From: UBA6115 sp012514225
Lineage (GTDB): Bacteria; Bacillota; Clostridia; Christensenellales; Aristaeellaceae
Direction: 5' to 3'
Assembly (NCBI GenBank): GCA_036756425.1
Contig: DAIOLC010000006.1
Coordinates: forward strand, 1-64,000
Length of the DNA: 64,000 bases
Below are positions 15,355-24,114 of this stretch, piece after piece. Every line of letters starts with the position of its first letter. Position 1 is the first letter of the stretch. The notes under the pieces are model-generated. The model saw nothing but the letters and a program-made list of their open reading frames with translations. It searched no databases and was not told where the DNA came from. A program made the translations under genes and the position numbers.

Positions 15355-16518
15355 TCAATCGTAGTAAACCTGCTCCGGCGGCGCGGCCGCCGGGTCGCGC
15401 AGGAAGGCGCCGGTGCCCTGGTCCAGGATGTCCTGGTAGGAGGGGATGCCTTCCATCAGGATGGCCTGGTCGGGGTGGAGCATGTTGTTGACCTGGATGA
15501 GGGTCTGGGCGGTGGTGACGTGGCGCGCGATGCGCAGGTCGAAGGGCCAGCCGCTCTCGTCGATCGGCGCGTAGAGCAGGTTGTGCTCCCCGGCTTTCAT
15601 CACGAAGCGGTCCTTCCCCGACATCAGCAGCTCCTCGTCGGTGATGCCGCGGATGCGGTCGAGCATGGGCTCGGCCACCTCGAAGAGGTAGGACACCGCG
15701 TCGGAATGGTCGCCCACCTCGCGGTGGCTCAGCCCGTGGAGCGCCTTGGGCGAGAACTCCATCCCGATGGGCACCTGGAAGGTCTGGGAGGTGAGCATCA
15801 TGGAGGTCATCGCGGCGACCTCGTTGCCCCGCTCGTGCGCCACGATGGTGTTTTCCACCGGGTACTCCAGCTCCGCCTCGTGGAAGTCGATGGTCAGGTC
15901 GACGCCCTCCTGGCGGATGAGCTCCATCGCGGCGAAGGTGGTGCGCTCGGTCAGCAGGCCGTCGGCCTTCCCGGGCCAGTTGCGGTTGAGGTTGCGGATG
16001 TCCATGTAGGCCAGGTTCTGGCCGCTGGGGTAGTGGATGTAGACCTCCGGGTCCGGCCAGGAGTCCAGCGGGTTGGCCACCCGGTCGCCCATGCGCCACT
16101 TCTGAACGCCCCAGGGCGCTTCCACGTGGAAGAAGCGCGGGTAGGCCTCGCCCAGGCGGGTGTTGGTGGAGGCGCTGGTGTTGACGCGGTGGATGACGAA
16201 GACCCGGCCCTGGGTGACCTTGAGGTTTTCCGTGAACACCAGGGCGGAGACGAGCGCCACCGGCTCCTCTGCGTGGGTGCCGCCGATGAGCAGCGCCGTG
16301 CCACCGGGCACGCCGGAATCGAAGACGTAGACGTTGCAGTCGTTGACGGTGCCTTTGATGGCGGGGGAATAGTCGCTGAGCTTCTTCACCTGGGTCAGGT
16401 GGGGGCTGGCGGCCACGGCCTCGCGGTAGACGCGCTGCTCATGGAACAGGAAGCCGGCCACCGCGGCGCAGGCCGCCATGACGAGGAGGACGGCGATTTT
16501 CGCCCATTTGAGTTTCAT
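15355..16518 (-). CDS. Membrane-anchored M14-type zinc hydrolase (succinylglutamate desuccinylase/aspartoacylase-like)
   Basis: A 387-residue protein with an N-terminal anchor (about residues 6-25), so the enzyme faces outward. The zinc-carboxypeptidase fold is indicated by GGTHAEEP (H82 and E85, the HxxE pair), NLNRNWPG at about 177-184 (the substrate-binding NR of M14 enzymes) and DFHEAELE with H213 as the third ligand. The family contains carboxypeptidases and N-acyl amino acid deacylases. It is the last gene of a five-gene minus-strand operon, 13 bp after a 54-codon gene. The natural substrate is unknown; a peptide or acyl-amino acid produced by the C69 enzyme is a reasonable guess. Confidence 0.82.
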   Translation of the reverse strand: MKLKWAKIAVLLVMAACAAVAGFLFHEQRVYREAVAASPHLTQVKKLSDYSPAIKGTVNDCNVYVFDSGVPGGTALLIGGTHAEEPVALVSALVFTENLKVTQGRVFVIHRVNTSASTNTRLGEAYPRFFHVEAPWGVQKWRMGDRVANPLDSWPDPEVYIHYPSGQNLAYMDIRNLNRNWPGKADGLLTERTTFAAMELIRQEGVDLTIDFHEAELEYPVENTIVAHERGNEVAAMTSMMLTSQTFQVPIGMEFSPKALHGLSHREVGDHSDAVSYLFEVAEPMLDRIRGITDEELLMSGKDRFVMKAGEHNLLYAPIDESGWPFDLRIARHVTTAQTLIQVNNMLHPDQAILMEGIPSYQDILDQGTGAFLRDPAAAPPEQVYYD

Positions 16519-16531
16519 GCCCGTCCCTCCC

Positions 16532-16696
16532 TTACTTCAGCCGCAGCAGGCGCAGGATGAAGGGAATCATCATCAGCCCGTAGAGGACGGACTCCTGCAC
16601 CTTGCGGGTCTTCACGAAGTTGTACGCGATGGCCGCCAGGAAGAAGGCGCAGATGAGGTAGTACAGGACCGTGACAGCCGTATTGATCGCAATCAT
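16532..16696 (-). CDS. 54-residue membrane protein, candidate permease partner
   Basis: A small open frame starting at ATG 16696, 3 bp after the permease stop codon and 13 bp before the M14 gene. Its Shine-Dalgarno is GGGAGGG, which overlaps the end of the permease gene. The product begins MIAINTAVTVLYYLICAF, has one strong hydrophobic segment (about residues 6-26), a short basic turn (VKTRKVQE) and a second hydrophobic stretch (about 38-51) ending LLRLK. It fits two short helices with a cytosolic loop. I do not recognise a family. Its position and tight spacing suggest a small subunit of the permease. Confidence 0.7.
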   Translation of the reverse strand: MIAINTAVTVLYYLICAFFLAAIAYNFVKTRKVQESVLYGLMMIPFILRLLRLK

Positions 16697-16699
16697 CCC

Positions 16700-18034
16700 T
16701 TACCCTCCCAACAGCCCGGCGAGGTCGTTGCTGAAGATCATGGCGGCGGTGCTGATGGCCAGGATGAACAGCATCGGCACCAGCGCGGCGCGGATGAAGC
16801 CGCCGTAATAGCTTCCCTTGTAGTCCAGTTCCATCACCGCCGCGCGCCCCACGATGGCCGTGGGGGGCAGGCAGTCGCCCACCGGCCACATGACCGCCCA
16901 GGCGGACAGCGAGACGACGGGGTTGAAGCCCAGCATGTTGAACAGCATGATGAGCGGCACGCCGAACAGCGGCGCCACCGCGTACTGCAGGACGCCCTCG
17001 GAGACCGGCAGGATGAGCCACAGGGTGGCGAACAGCACGGCGATGGGCAGGGTGACGACCGCCAGGGACAGCAGACCGCGCGCGCCGGTCAGGGTCATGA
17101 CCTGGTTGAGCACGCCCACCACGATCATGATGCCCACCAGGCCCAGCAGGTTCTTGACCGTGGTCGCCGCCACCTGGAAGACCTTGGGCTTCACGGGGCT
17201 GACCAGCACCGTGGCCAGGGAGGACAGCATGAACACCAGCGGCAGCCCGACGACGGGGAAGGAGAAGGGCCAGATGCGGCCGGCGGCCACCAGCAGGATG
17301 AGCACCAGGAAGGGCAGCGCCGCCTTCCACCCCCGCCAGCCGGCGGGCGCCTCTGGCAGCTCCGCCAGCGCTTTTTCCAAATCAACGGGCTTGCCGCGCC
17401 CGGCGAGGTAGTAGGTGGAAAACAACGCGCCCGCGATGGCCAGCAGCGCCAGGGGCGCCTCAAAGCCGACGTAGGGCATGTTGGCGCCGGCGGCGGCCAT
17501 CATCGCCCACAGGTTGATGGGCGGGCAGGCCGCGCTCATCGCGGCCAGCAGGAACACCAGGGCGACCCGCCGGTTTTCACTGACCCCCATGACCTTGAGC
17601 ACCGCGCCCACCAGGGCGCCCACGGTGAGCACCGTGGTGGCGCCGGAGCCCGTGATGGCGCCGGGGACCAGCATGATGAAGGTCAGCAGCAGCAGGCAGA
17701 CGAAGCGCCGCGCGTGGAAGGCCTTGACGATGCCGCGCACGATGAAGGCCACCCCGCCCGCCTCCTTGTACAGGGTCATGAAGAAGGTGGCGCTGAGGAA
17801 AATCAGGCACACGTCCAGGTAGGTCATCGACCCCTCGACCAGGTGCCGGATGATTTCCAGGAAGGGCAGGGGGGAGCGGGGGTCCGCTCCCTTGGGCAGA
17901 AGCAGGTGCGCGACGACGGCGGCGACGGCCGAGAGCAGCATCGCCAGCTCCGTCATCAGTTTGAGCTTTTTGGCCAGGGCGAACACCGCCGCGATGACCA
18001 CCAGGATAAGCAGCGAATGCGTGAACATGGTCAT
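16700..18034 (-). CDS. Ion-transporter-superfamily permease (TRAP large-subunit/DctM-like)
   Basis: A 444-residue protein with about 11-12 hydrophobic segments and a two-fold organisation typical of the IT superfamily that includes TRAP DctM and related organic-anion carriers. A glycine/serine/threonine loop (GAITGSGATTVLTVGALVGA) lies in the first half and a matching re-entrant-like stretch (WPVGDCLPPTAIVGRAAV) in the second. No DctQ-type small subunit gene lies beside it; instead a DUF6305-like exported protein is encoded upstream and a 54-residue membrane protein downstream. The start at 18034 follows AAGGAGGG. The substrate is unknown. Context suggests a peptide, amino acid derivative or carboxylate. 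Confidence 0.8.
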   Translation of the reverse strand: MTMFTHSLLILVVIAAVFALAKKLKLMTELAMLLSAVAAVVAHLLLPKGADPRSPLPFLEIIRHLVEGSMTYLDVCLIFLSATFFMTLYKEAGGVAFIVRGIVKAFHARRFVCLLLLTFIMLVPGAITGSGATTVLTVGALVGAVLKVMGVSENRRVALVFLLAAMSAACPPINLWAMMAAAGANMPYVGFEAPLALLAIAGALFSTYYLAGRGKPVDLEKALAELPEAPAGWRGWKAALPFLVLILLVAAGRIWPFSFPVVGLPLVFMLSSLATVLVSPVKPKVFQVAATTVKNLLGLVGIMIVVGVLNQVMTLTGARGLLSLAVVTLPIAVLFATLWLILPVSEGVLQYAVAPLFGVPLIMLFNMLGFNPVVSLSAWAVMWPVGDCLPPTAIVGRAAVMELDYKGSYYGGFIRAALVPMLFILAISTAAMIFSNDLAGLLGG

Positions 18035-18073
18035 CCCTGCCAGTCCCTCCTTCCATCACCCCCCGGGGCGGGC

Positions 18074-18625
18074 TCAGAGCACCTTGCCGATTTCCAGCGC
18101 GTCCTTGACGACGATCAGCGGCTTTTCATGCTCCTTGGCGTACGCGGTGAAAAACCCATCGCTGTCGCTGTCGGTGACGACGAGGATGACGTCCGCTTCC
18201 GCCATCACGGCCTCGATGGAGGCGGCGTCCGAGCTGTCCGTGCGGCGGGCCATGCCCTCGATGTGGGCGCCGACGATTTTGAGGCCCGCCTCCCGGGCGG
18301 CCTTGATGACGCCCAGGCAGCGCTCGATTTCCGCGTTGATATCGGTGCCCGCGGCGCCCATGCCCTTCATGCTGGTTCCCGCGGTCACGATGAGGGTCTT
18401 GAACTCGCCGGGCTCGAAGGTTTCCGCGGTCAGGGCGTTGTTGTAGGTGGCCTTGGCGCCCGCCTGCATGGCCGACATGCCCACCATGACGGCGCCGGGG
18501 CTCTGCCCGCAAGTGGTCACCAGGTAGGGGCCTTCCAGCTTGGTTTCCTCGGGCGGCGCTTCCGCCACCGCGCACAGGGACAGGACGAGCAGGGCCAGGA
18601 ACAGCGACAGCGCGGTTTTTTTCAT
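18074..18625 (-). CDS. Exported DUF6305-like protein
   Basis: A 183-residue protein with a signal peptide (about residues 1-22, ending AVAEA). The mature domain resembles the DUF6305 group: YLVTTCGQSPGAVMVG near its start, then alternating strands and helices (TLIVTAGTSMKGMG, LKIVGAHIEGMARR, ADVILVVTDSDSDGFF) suggestive of a Rossmann-like binding fold. There is no catalytic motif I recognise. It lies between the C69 dipeptidase and permease genes, where a solute-binding component would be expected. That role is inference, and the DUF number is from memory. Confidence 0.7.
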   Translation of the reverse strand: MKKTALSLFLALLVLSLCAVAEAPPEETKLEGPYLVTTCGQSPGAVMVGMSAMQAGAKATYNNALTAETFEPGEFKTLIVTAGTSMKGMGAAGTDINAEIERCLGVIKAAREAGLKIVGAHIEGMARRTDSSDAASIEAVMAEADVILVVTDSDSDGFFTAYAKEHEKPLIVVKDALEIGKVL

Positions 18626-18697
18626 GGGGCACTCCTTTTCACGGGACGGAATCGTCCGGCGGGCAGGGCACGCCCCGCCCGCCGGACGTCCGGGCGG

Positions 18698-20356
18698 TTA
18701 TTTCTTGTTGATTTCTTCCAGGTCCTTCAGGGCGGGCCCGCCGAAGTCGACCTCTTCCAGGTACTTCATCGGGTAGCCGGGGCTGGTCATGCGGCCTTCC
18801 TCGTTGATCATGCCGCCGTCATAGTACTTGCCGATGAGGTGCCAGGCGAACTCCCACCAGCCTTTTTCCACGGTGTTGAGGCGCTCCATGGTCTTTTCCG
18901 TCAGGAAGGCCACCGCCTTGGCGGGGTCTTCGTTGAAGAGCTTCACGGCCTCCTCTTCGGTGGCGGCCTGCTCGGCGAAGAAGACGCTCTCATAGCTGTC
19001 CTTCTTCTCGCGGATTTCCTTGTACATCGCGTCCCAGCGCAGGTTGGCGTAGTTGTTGACCAGGTTGAAGGCCCACCAGGCGGAGGTCGGGTCGAACTTG
19101 TGCCGCTCGCCGACGGTCCAGGGGGTGGGGATTTCGGTCACGCCGCAGTAGATGGGCACGTAGACGGTGGTGTCCGGCGCGTCCTCGCCGAACCACAGCA
19201 CGCCGCCCACCGGGTCGGGCAGCCAGGAGCGGCTCTGGGACACGAAGGAGTAGGAGCAGCGGAACATCGCGATGGCGCGCTCCCAGTCCTGCCCGGTGCG
19301 GCCTTCCGGCTTCTGGTCGCGGCCGATGGGCCAGCGGTTCGGGTTGCCGTAGGGGCCGGCGGCCTTGTCCGTGGTCAGGTCATAGGGCGTGCCTTCCAGG
19401 TGGTCGGAATAGATGTTCATGATGTCCTTGACGCTGAGCTTCTTGTCCGGCTTGACGGAGAAGGGATAGGCGCCGAACTCGTCAAGGATGGGGAACTCCT
19501 GGGAGGGGGCCACCAGGCTGAAGGCGCGCCATTCGCGCCGGCTCTGGTAGAAGGGGCCGCCGTAGGGGACGGGGTTGAAGATCTTGGCGAAGTCGAAGGG
19601 CTCGCCTTCCTTCCACCAGCCCATCTGCTCCGGCAGGGCGGTCAGGTTGGTGGAGACCAGGAAGTTGTCCTTGTCCTCAAAGTCGATGACGCCGATGCGG
19701 GCGCGGTTGGCGCCGACGAACACCTCGTCGTCCGGCAGGCGCTGGGCGGCCCAGTGGGCGCCGGGCTGTTCGCTCTCGGGCGTCCACAGCAGGCCGCCGC
19801 CGCAGACCTCGAACACCCAGATTTCGTCCTTGTCACCGACGACCAGCGTCTCGCCGCCGTCGCCGTAGCCGTATTTCTCGGCCAGCTCGCCCATAATCTG
19901 CACGGCTTCCTTCGCGGTGGAGCCGCGCTGCAGGCCCAGCTGCTCAAGGTTGGCGATGTAGAGCATGCCCGCGGCGTTGTAGACTTCCTCCCGGCCGCTC
20001 CAGGTGAACTCGCCCATCATGACCTGCTTGTCATTCATGAAGGGGTAGCCGATGTGGAAGTAGGTGTTGGTCTTCTCGGCCTGGGGGATTTCACCCACCT
20101 TGGTGATGGGGTTGGCCGGGCGGGTTCCCAGGCACATGTCCACGTACACGTCCATCATCGTGCCGGGCGCGTACTCGCCGCCCGGGACAATCTGGATGCG
20201 GTGGTCGTACCACCCGTCGCAGGTGTGGGAGACCATGACCGAGCCGTCTTCCGAGGCGCCCTTGCCGATGCCCAGGGGGGTGCACGCCAGCGCGGGCACG
20301 GCCGCCATCAGCAGGAGCACGGCGACGAGGGACAGGGAGAGCAGTTTGCGTTTCAT
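18698..20356 (-). CDS. Secreted C69-family dipeptidase
   Basis: A 552-residue exported peptidase of the C69 (PepD-like) family, N-terminal nucleophile hydrolases that cleave dipeptides. The signal peptide ends ALA just before C25 in ACTPLGIGKGASEDG. Signal peptidase cleavage would thus expose the catalytic cysteine as the mature N-terminus. Further family features are SHTCDGWYDHR, GLQRGSTAKEAVQ and GGGLLWTPESEQPGA. The start at 20356 follows AGGAGGT at 6 bp; an ATG at 20377 is less well placed. It is the first gene of the five-gene operon, behind a consensus promoter. Confidence 0.92.
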   Translation of the reverse strand: MKRKLLSLSLVAVLLLMAAVPALACTPLGIGKGASEDGSVMVSHTCDGWYDHRIQIVPGGEYAPGTMMDVYVDMCLGTRPANPITKVGEIPQAEKTNTYFHIGYPFMNDKQVMMGEFTWSGREEVYNAAGMLYIANLEQLGLQRGSTAKEAVQIMGELAEKYGYGDGGETLVVGDKDEIWVFEVCGGGLLWTPESEQPGAHWAAQRLPDDEVFVGANRARIGVIDFEDKDNFLVSTNLTALPEQMGWWKEGEPFDFAKIFNPVPYGGPFYQSRREWRAFSLVAPSQEFPILDEFGAYPFSVKPDKKLSVKDIMNIYSDHLEGTPYDLTTDKAAGPYGNPNRWPIGRDQKPEGRTGQDWERAIAMFRCSYSFVSQSRSWLPDPVGGVLWFGEDAPDTTVYVPIYCGVTEIPTPWTVGERHKFDPTSAWWAFNLVNNYANLRWDAMYKEIREKKDSYESVFFAEQAATEEEAVKLFNEDPAKAVAFLTEKTMERLNTVEKGWWEFAWHLIGKYYDGGMINEEGRMTSPGYPMKYLEEVDFGGPALKDLEEINKK

Positions 20357-20412
20357 CCGGAACCTCCTCATATTCATTTGTACGATATGGCCAATTTCAG
20401 ACCACCTGTCAC

Positions 20413-20441
20413 ATTTTAGCGCAAAAATCCGCTTTTGTCAA
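20413..20441 (-). promoter_or_regulatory. Strong promoter of the C69 dipeptidase operon
   Basis: On the minus strand TTGACA (20436-20441, perfect) and TAAAAT (20413-20418) are separated by 17 bp in an AT-rich block unusual for this genome. The leader is about 50 nt. Confidence 0.85.
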
Positions 20442-20581
20442 TTTATGGAATCCCAATTGCGGAAGCGGGTGGGACGATTCAGTCCCTCTTGTTTTTTTCC
20501 TGTTCTTCATCGCGGCGGCGCCCAGCGCCCTGGATGCGGATTCCTCATACGATACGTAAATGTGTCACCGCTTTCCGGCGC

Positions 20582-21679
20582 CTATTCGCGGCGGTTGTTT
20601 TTTCTTCGCCCGTCCCATCCCGCGGCGGCCAGCAGCGCCAAACTGACGGCCAGCGCGATCGGGACGGCGGCGGGGACGCCGCCGCGGCCGGAATAGACGG
20701 GGCTGTTCCCCGGCGCGGGCAGGGGCACGGGGTCCACGGGCAGGCCGTGGCGGAGGGCCAGTCCGCGGATGTTGAGCAGGTGGACGACGGGCACCCCGCG
20801 CGCGGCGTACTCGAACAGCAGCCCGCGCTCCTCCCCTCCGGGCACGGCGGGGGGCGAAGTGACCAGGCCGTTGGGGAAGGCGGCCCCGGCGGCGAGGAGG
20901 CCCAGGCTGGCGCTGGAGCCGCCCGCGTTGACGAAGCATTTCACGTCCGGCCCGTACAGGGACAGGCGCCGGGCGATGTTCTCCCCCAGGCCGGGCTCGT
21001 CCAACAGCGGGACGCCGTCCTCCCGTGAGAGCCGCGCCGCCAGCTCCTTTTCCCCGGGAAACAGGGGGTTGCCGCCGCCCTGGTCCCTATCCCCGCCGGG
21101 GGAGACGGCCAACAGCTCAAATTGGAGGACGCCGGCCTGCCGGGCGAGGCCCAGCATGTCCACCACCGTCAGTTCCGGCCGTGTCGCGCCGAAGGTGGAC
21201 GCGCCGTAGGAGGCGATGACCCGGGCGTCCAGCCCCATCTCGTCGGCCGCCGCGACGGCGGCCAGCGCCAGGCCGGGGAAGGAGCCGCTGAAGGCGCAGG
21301 CCACGGCGTCCCCGGGCATCAACCCCGCCTCCTTGTAATAGCGGACCATCAGGGCGGCGAAGTCCGGCTGCAGGGCGGTGCGCTTGGCTTCCACGCTGCC
21401 CAGGGAGGTGGACAGGGCCGTCCACTCCGGGCCGATGAGCCCGGTTTCGTTCAGGTCTTCCGGCGTCAGGGGAATGCCGCTTTCCTCCGCGTGGGCCAGA
21501 ACGGCGGCCATCGCCCGCTCCATCCGCCACGCGGCGGCCAGCTGCGTGTCCGCGTAGGGCAGGCGGGCTTCCCGGGGGAGCAGCGCCGAAGCCGCCACCC
21601 CGGCCAGGGCGGCAAAAAGCGCCAGCGCCAGCAGCAGGACGCGGCGCGGCGGCAGGGGGGAGGGCAGCCCGACGGGCAT
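20582..21679 (-). CDS. pgsW: Poly-gamma-glutamate system protein (PgsW-like)
   Basis: A 365-residue protein with an N-terminal membrane segment (about residues 12-33), an extracytoplasmic domain and a C-terminal membrane segment (about 335-355). It resembles the poly-gamma-glutamate system protein that accompanies PgsB and PgsC in some bacteria. The central part contains ACAFSGSFPGLALA, VIASYGASTFGAT and CFVNAGGSSASLG. Its biochemical function is not established. The start follows the pgsC stop as TGATG; a GTG one codon earlier is possible. It ends the operon. Confidence 0.82.
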   Translation of the reverse strand: MPVGLPSPLPPRRVLLLALALFAALAGVAASALLPREARLPYADTQLAAAWRMERAMAAVLAHAEESGIPLTPEDLNETGLIGPEWTALSTSLGSVEAKRTALQPDFAALMVRYYKEAGLMPGDAVACAFSGSFPGLALAAVAAADEMGLDARVIASYGASTFGATRPELTVVDMLGLARQAGVLQFELLAVSPGGDRDQGGGNPLFPGEKELAARLSREDGVPLLDEPGLGENIARRLSLYGPDVKCFVNAGGSSASLGLLAAGAAFPNGLVTSPPAVPGGEERGLLFEYAARGVPVVHLLNIRGLALRHGLPVDPVPLPAPGNSPVYSGRGGVPAAVPIALAVSLALLAAAGWDGRRKNNRRE

Positions 21680-22113
21680 CACAGCAGCCCGACGGCCAGC
21701 AAGGCCAGCCGCACGAGGGCGGCGCCGAGCAGCACGGACAGCAGGGTGCGGGGGATGCCCTGCCGGAACATGTCGTTGGCGATGAGCCCCGGCACGATGT
21801 GGCCGATGGCGCGCAAATCCTGCGCGAGGGGCAGCAGGCGCAGGACGAAGCGGTCAGCCGCCCAGCCCAGCGCAAGGGAGAGCAGGATGGCCAGCATGAA
21901 GCGCCTGCGGTTGTACAGCAGCACGCGCCCGGACAGCCAGCGGATGAACAGGCACACGATGACGGACTGCAGCAGGGTGGACAGCACGCGCAGGGGCTGC
22001 TCCAGGAACAGGGCCAGGTATCCCGGCGACACCATGCCCCCGGACAAAAGGCCCAGCCCCTCATACATCGCGAAGCTGAGCGCCACGCTCAGCGCGACCG
22101 CCGCCTCAGCCAC
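21679..22113 (-). CDS. pgsC: Poly-gamma-glutamate biosynthesis protein PgsC/CapC
   Basis: A 144-residue integral membrane protein, close to the usual 149. It is the membrane partner of PgsB in poly-gamma-glutamate synthesis. Four or more hydrophobic segments cover it, and the family stretch LGLLSGGMVSPGYLALF lies near the N-terminus; DLRAIGHIVPGLIANDM is also typical. It starts with GTG at 22113, 5 bp after GGGAGG, and overlaps the end of pgsB by 8 bp. Confidence 0.92.
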   Translation of the reverse strand: MAEAAVALSVALSFAMYEGLGLLSGGMVSPGYLALFLEQPLRVLSTLLQSVIVCLFIRWLSGRVLLYNRRRFMLAILLSLALGWAADRFVLRLLPLAQDLRAIGHIVPGLIANDMFRQGIPRTLLSVLLGAALVRLALLAVGLL

Positions 22114-23206
22114 AGGGCCTCCCTTCTTCCCGCATCCTCTCCACCAGGCGCATGCCGTCCCCCTTGATGTTGCCGGCGCACAGCACGAGCCGGGGGCCTT
22201 CGCTCCCGGCCGCCCAGGCACGGAGGTCCCGCACCGGGGCGGCGGGCAGCCCGCCCGCGCGGGCCAGGTATTTCGCGGCCTGCCCGGGGTCGTCCCCGAT
22301 GAGGAAGGCGCAGGCGGGGGGATGGGGCGCCCTGGCGACCGCCCGGGCGAAGGCCCGCAGCCGCGGGGCGCGGTCGCGCCGGTGGTTGTACAGCAGCGCG
22401 TAGGGCCCGCTTTGGCCGGTCTCCTCCATCGCGCGGGAAAAGCTGTCCGGGTCGTTGGCGGCGAAGGCGTTGACGAAGGCGCGGCCTTCCCAGTAAAAGC
22501 CGCCCAGCAGCCCGGGGTCGGGCCGCGCCTTGCGCATGCCGGACAGGGCGGTCTCCCGCGGGATGCCCAGCCGGTCGGTCAGCGCCAGGGCCAGGGCCAC
22601 GTTTTCCGGGTGTACGGGGAAGCAAAAGCCGCGCAGTTCCTCCGGGCCGACGCCCTCCGCCGGCGGGAGGACATTTTCCACGAAGGGGGCAAAGCCCGCC
22701 TCCCCGGTCACCGCCGTACCCCCCGGCATGACGGACAGGGCCAGCACGCGGAGGGTCTGCTCCTTCGTTGCGCCGATTTCCTCCTCATGGTCCACCAGGG
22801 CGTTGGTCAGCACCGTGTACTGGGGCCGCACCAGCCTGCGCGCCAGCAGCGCCTGGTTTTCCGGGCGCAGCGCCATGCATTCCGCCACCAGCGCCTGGGC
22901 GCCCCCCTTTACCGCCTGGCGGAGGAAGGCCTTGTGCTCCATCGGGTTGGGGAGGCGGCCGCCCCGGAAATCGGTTTCCCCGCCGTCCGGGGTTATCAGG
23001 CGTGCCTGGGAGCCCGTGGTCCGCGCGTAGGCGCGGATACCGGCCTCGTTGAGGGCGGCGGCAAGCAGGCGGGTGACGGTGGTCTTGCCGCGGGTGCCGT
23101 TGACCAGGATGCGCAGCGCCACCTTGTCCAGCGCCCGCCGGTACCAGGCGCCCTCCATCAGCCCGGCCGCCAGCAGGGCCGCCAGCAGCAGCAGCGTCAG
23201 CCCCAT
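22106..23206 (-). CDS. pgsB: Poly-gamma-glutamate synthase PgsB/CapB
   Basis: A 366-residue ATP-dependent amide ligase of the Mur-ligase-like family that polymerises glutamate through its gamma carboxyl. An N-terminal membrane segment (about residues 2-17) precedes the P-loop NGTRGKTTVTRLL (G37-T43). Other family motifs are VAECMALRPENQ, TNALVDHEEEIG and NAFAANDPDSFSRAM. It forms the core with PgsC immediately downstream. The length is a little below the usual 390-400, mostly at the C-terminus. Confidence 0.95.
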   Translation of the reverse strand: MGLTLLLLAALLAAGLMEGAWYRRALDKVALRILVNGTRGKTTVTRLLAAALNEAGIRAYARTTGSQARLITPDGGETDFRGGRLPNPMEHKAFLRQAVKGGAQALVAECMALRPENQALLARRLVRPQYTVLTNALVDHEEEIGATKEQTLRVLALSVMPGGTAVTGEAGFAPFVENVLPPAEGVGPEELRGFCFPVHPENVALALALTDRLGIPRETALSGMRKARPDPGLLGGFYWEGRAFVNAFAANDPDSFSRAMEETGQSGPYALLYNHRRDRAPRLRAFARAVARAPHPPACAFLIGDDPGQAAKYLARAGGLPAAPVRDLRAWAAGSEGPRLVLCAGNIKGDGMRLVERMREEGRPCG

Positions 23207-23255
23207 GGCTTCCCCCGGCCGGGGAGCAGGGGAAACGGCGGCCGCGGCTGCGTTC

Positions 23256-23978
23256 TCACGGGCGGTATTCCCAGCCCTCGTCCCCGTGGTAGACCATCCG
23301 CCTGCTCATCCCGCCGTCGACGACGAGGGTCTGCCCGGTGATGAAGGAAGCCCCCGGCGAGCACAGGAAGAGGACGGAAGCGGCGATGTCCTCCGGCGCG
23401 CCGACCCGGCCGGCCGGGTGCTGCAGCGCGTCCGCGCCCGTATACGCCTGCCCCGCCGTGTCAATCCAGCCCGGGGCGACGGCGTTGACCCGTGCCTTCC
23501 CGGCCAGGCTGGCCGCCATGGCGTGGGTCAGGGCGGTGACGCCTCCCTTGGCGGCGGAGTAGCTTTCGGTGCCGGCCTGGGACTGAAAGGCGCGGGTGGA
23601 GGACAGGTTGACCACGCTGGCGCCCGGCGCGAAAACCGGGGCGAGCAGCGCGGTCAGATAATAGGGCGCGGCGACGCCCACCCGCTGGACGTACAGGAAA
23701 TCCTCATAGGAGCAGCCGGGCAGCCCGCCCCGGGTCAGCATGGCGTTGTTGACCAGGCAGTCCACCCGGCCGAAGGCGTCCGCCACCTTCCGGGCGAAGC
23801 GCTCCAGCGTCCCGGGGTCGGCGATGTCGCCCCGCAGGAACAGGTCGAAGGGCTCCTCCGTGCCGTCCAGGTCGACGGCCGCCACCCGGGCGCCCTTCCT
23901 GGCGAAGGCGCGCGCCGTGCACAGCCCGATGCCGCGGGCCGCGCCGGTGACGACGACCCGTTTTCCCGTGAAGTCCAT
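23256..23978 (-). CDS. Short-chain dehydrogenase/reductase
   Basis: A 240-residue classical SDR oxidoreductase. The cofactor motif is TGAARGIG at residues 11-18, NNA is at 77-79, and the catalytic Y140xxxK144 lies in YSAAKGG with the serine in NLSS at 126-127. An acidic residue after the second strand (VDLDG) favours NAD(H). It lies inside the pgs operon between capA and pgsB, 49 bp before pgsB. The substrate is unknown; a role in supplying or modifying a precursor of the exported polymer is inference. Confidence 0.88.
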   Translation of the reverse strand: MDFTGKRVVVTGAARGIGLCTARAFARKGARVAAVDLDGTEEPFDLFLRGDIADPGTLERFARKVADAFGRVDCLVNNAMLTRGGLPGCSYEDFLYVQRVGVAAPYYLTALLAPVFAPGASVVNLSSTRAFQSQAGTESYSAAKGGVTALTHAMAASLAGKARVNAVAPGWIDTAGQAYTGADALQHPAGRVGAPEDIAASVLFLCSPGASFITGQTLVVDGGMSRRMVYHGDEGWEYRP

Positions 23979-24114
23979 CCTGGCCTCCTTCAGCCGCGCG
24001 CGGCTGCCGTCACGGTCGTATCATCTTGCGGAAACCCCGGGTTTGGCGGTTCGCCGGGCCCGGGCGGAAATATCTTGATGTATGGCGGATTCTTTGGGAA
24101 AGCGCCGGCGTCCG

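Noticed and set aside
18698..20356. The C69 cysteine as a lipoprotein lipobox
   Set aside because: The -3 position is alanine, and the cysteine is the expected N-terminal catalytic residue after signal peptidase I cleavage.
16478..20419. A very long plus-strand open frame of about 1,313 codons
   Set aside because: It lies antisense to the whole C69-to-M14 operon. Its product is low-complexity (His, Gly, Gln, Asp rich) with no domain. High GC produces such stop-free shadows.
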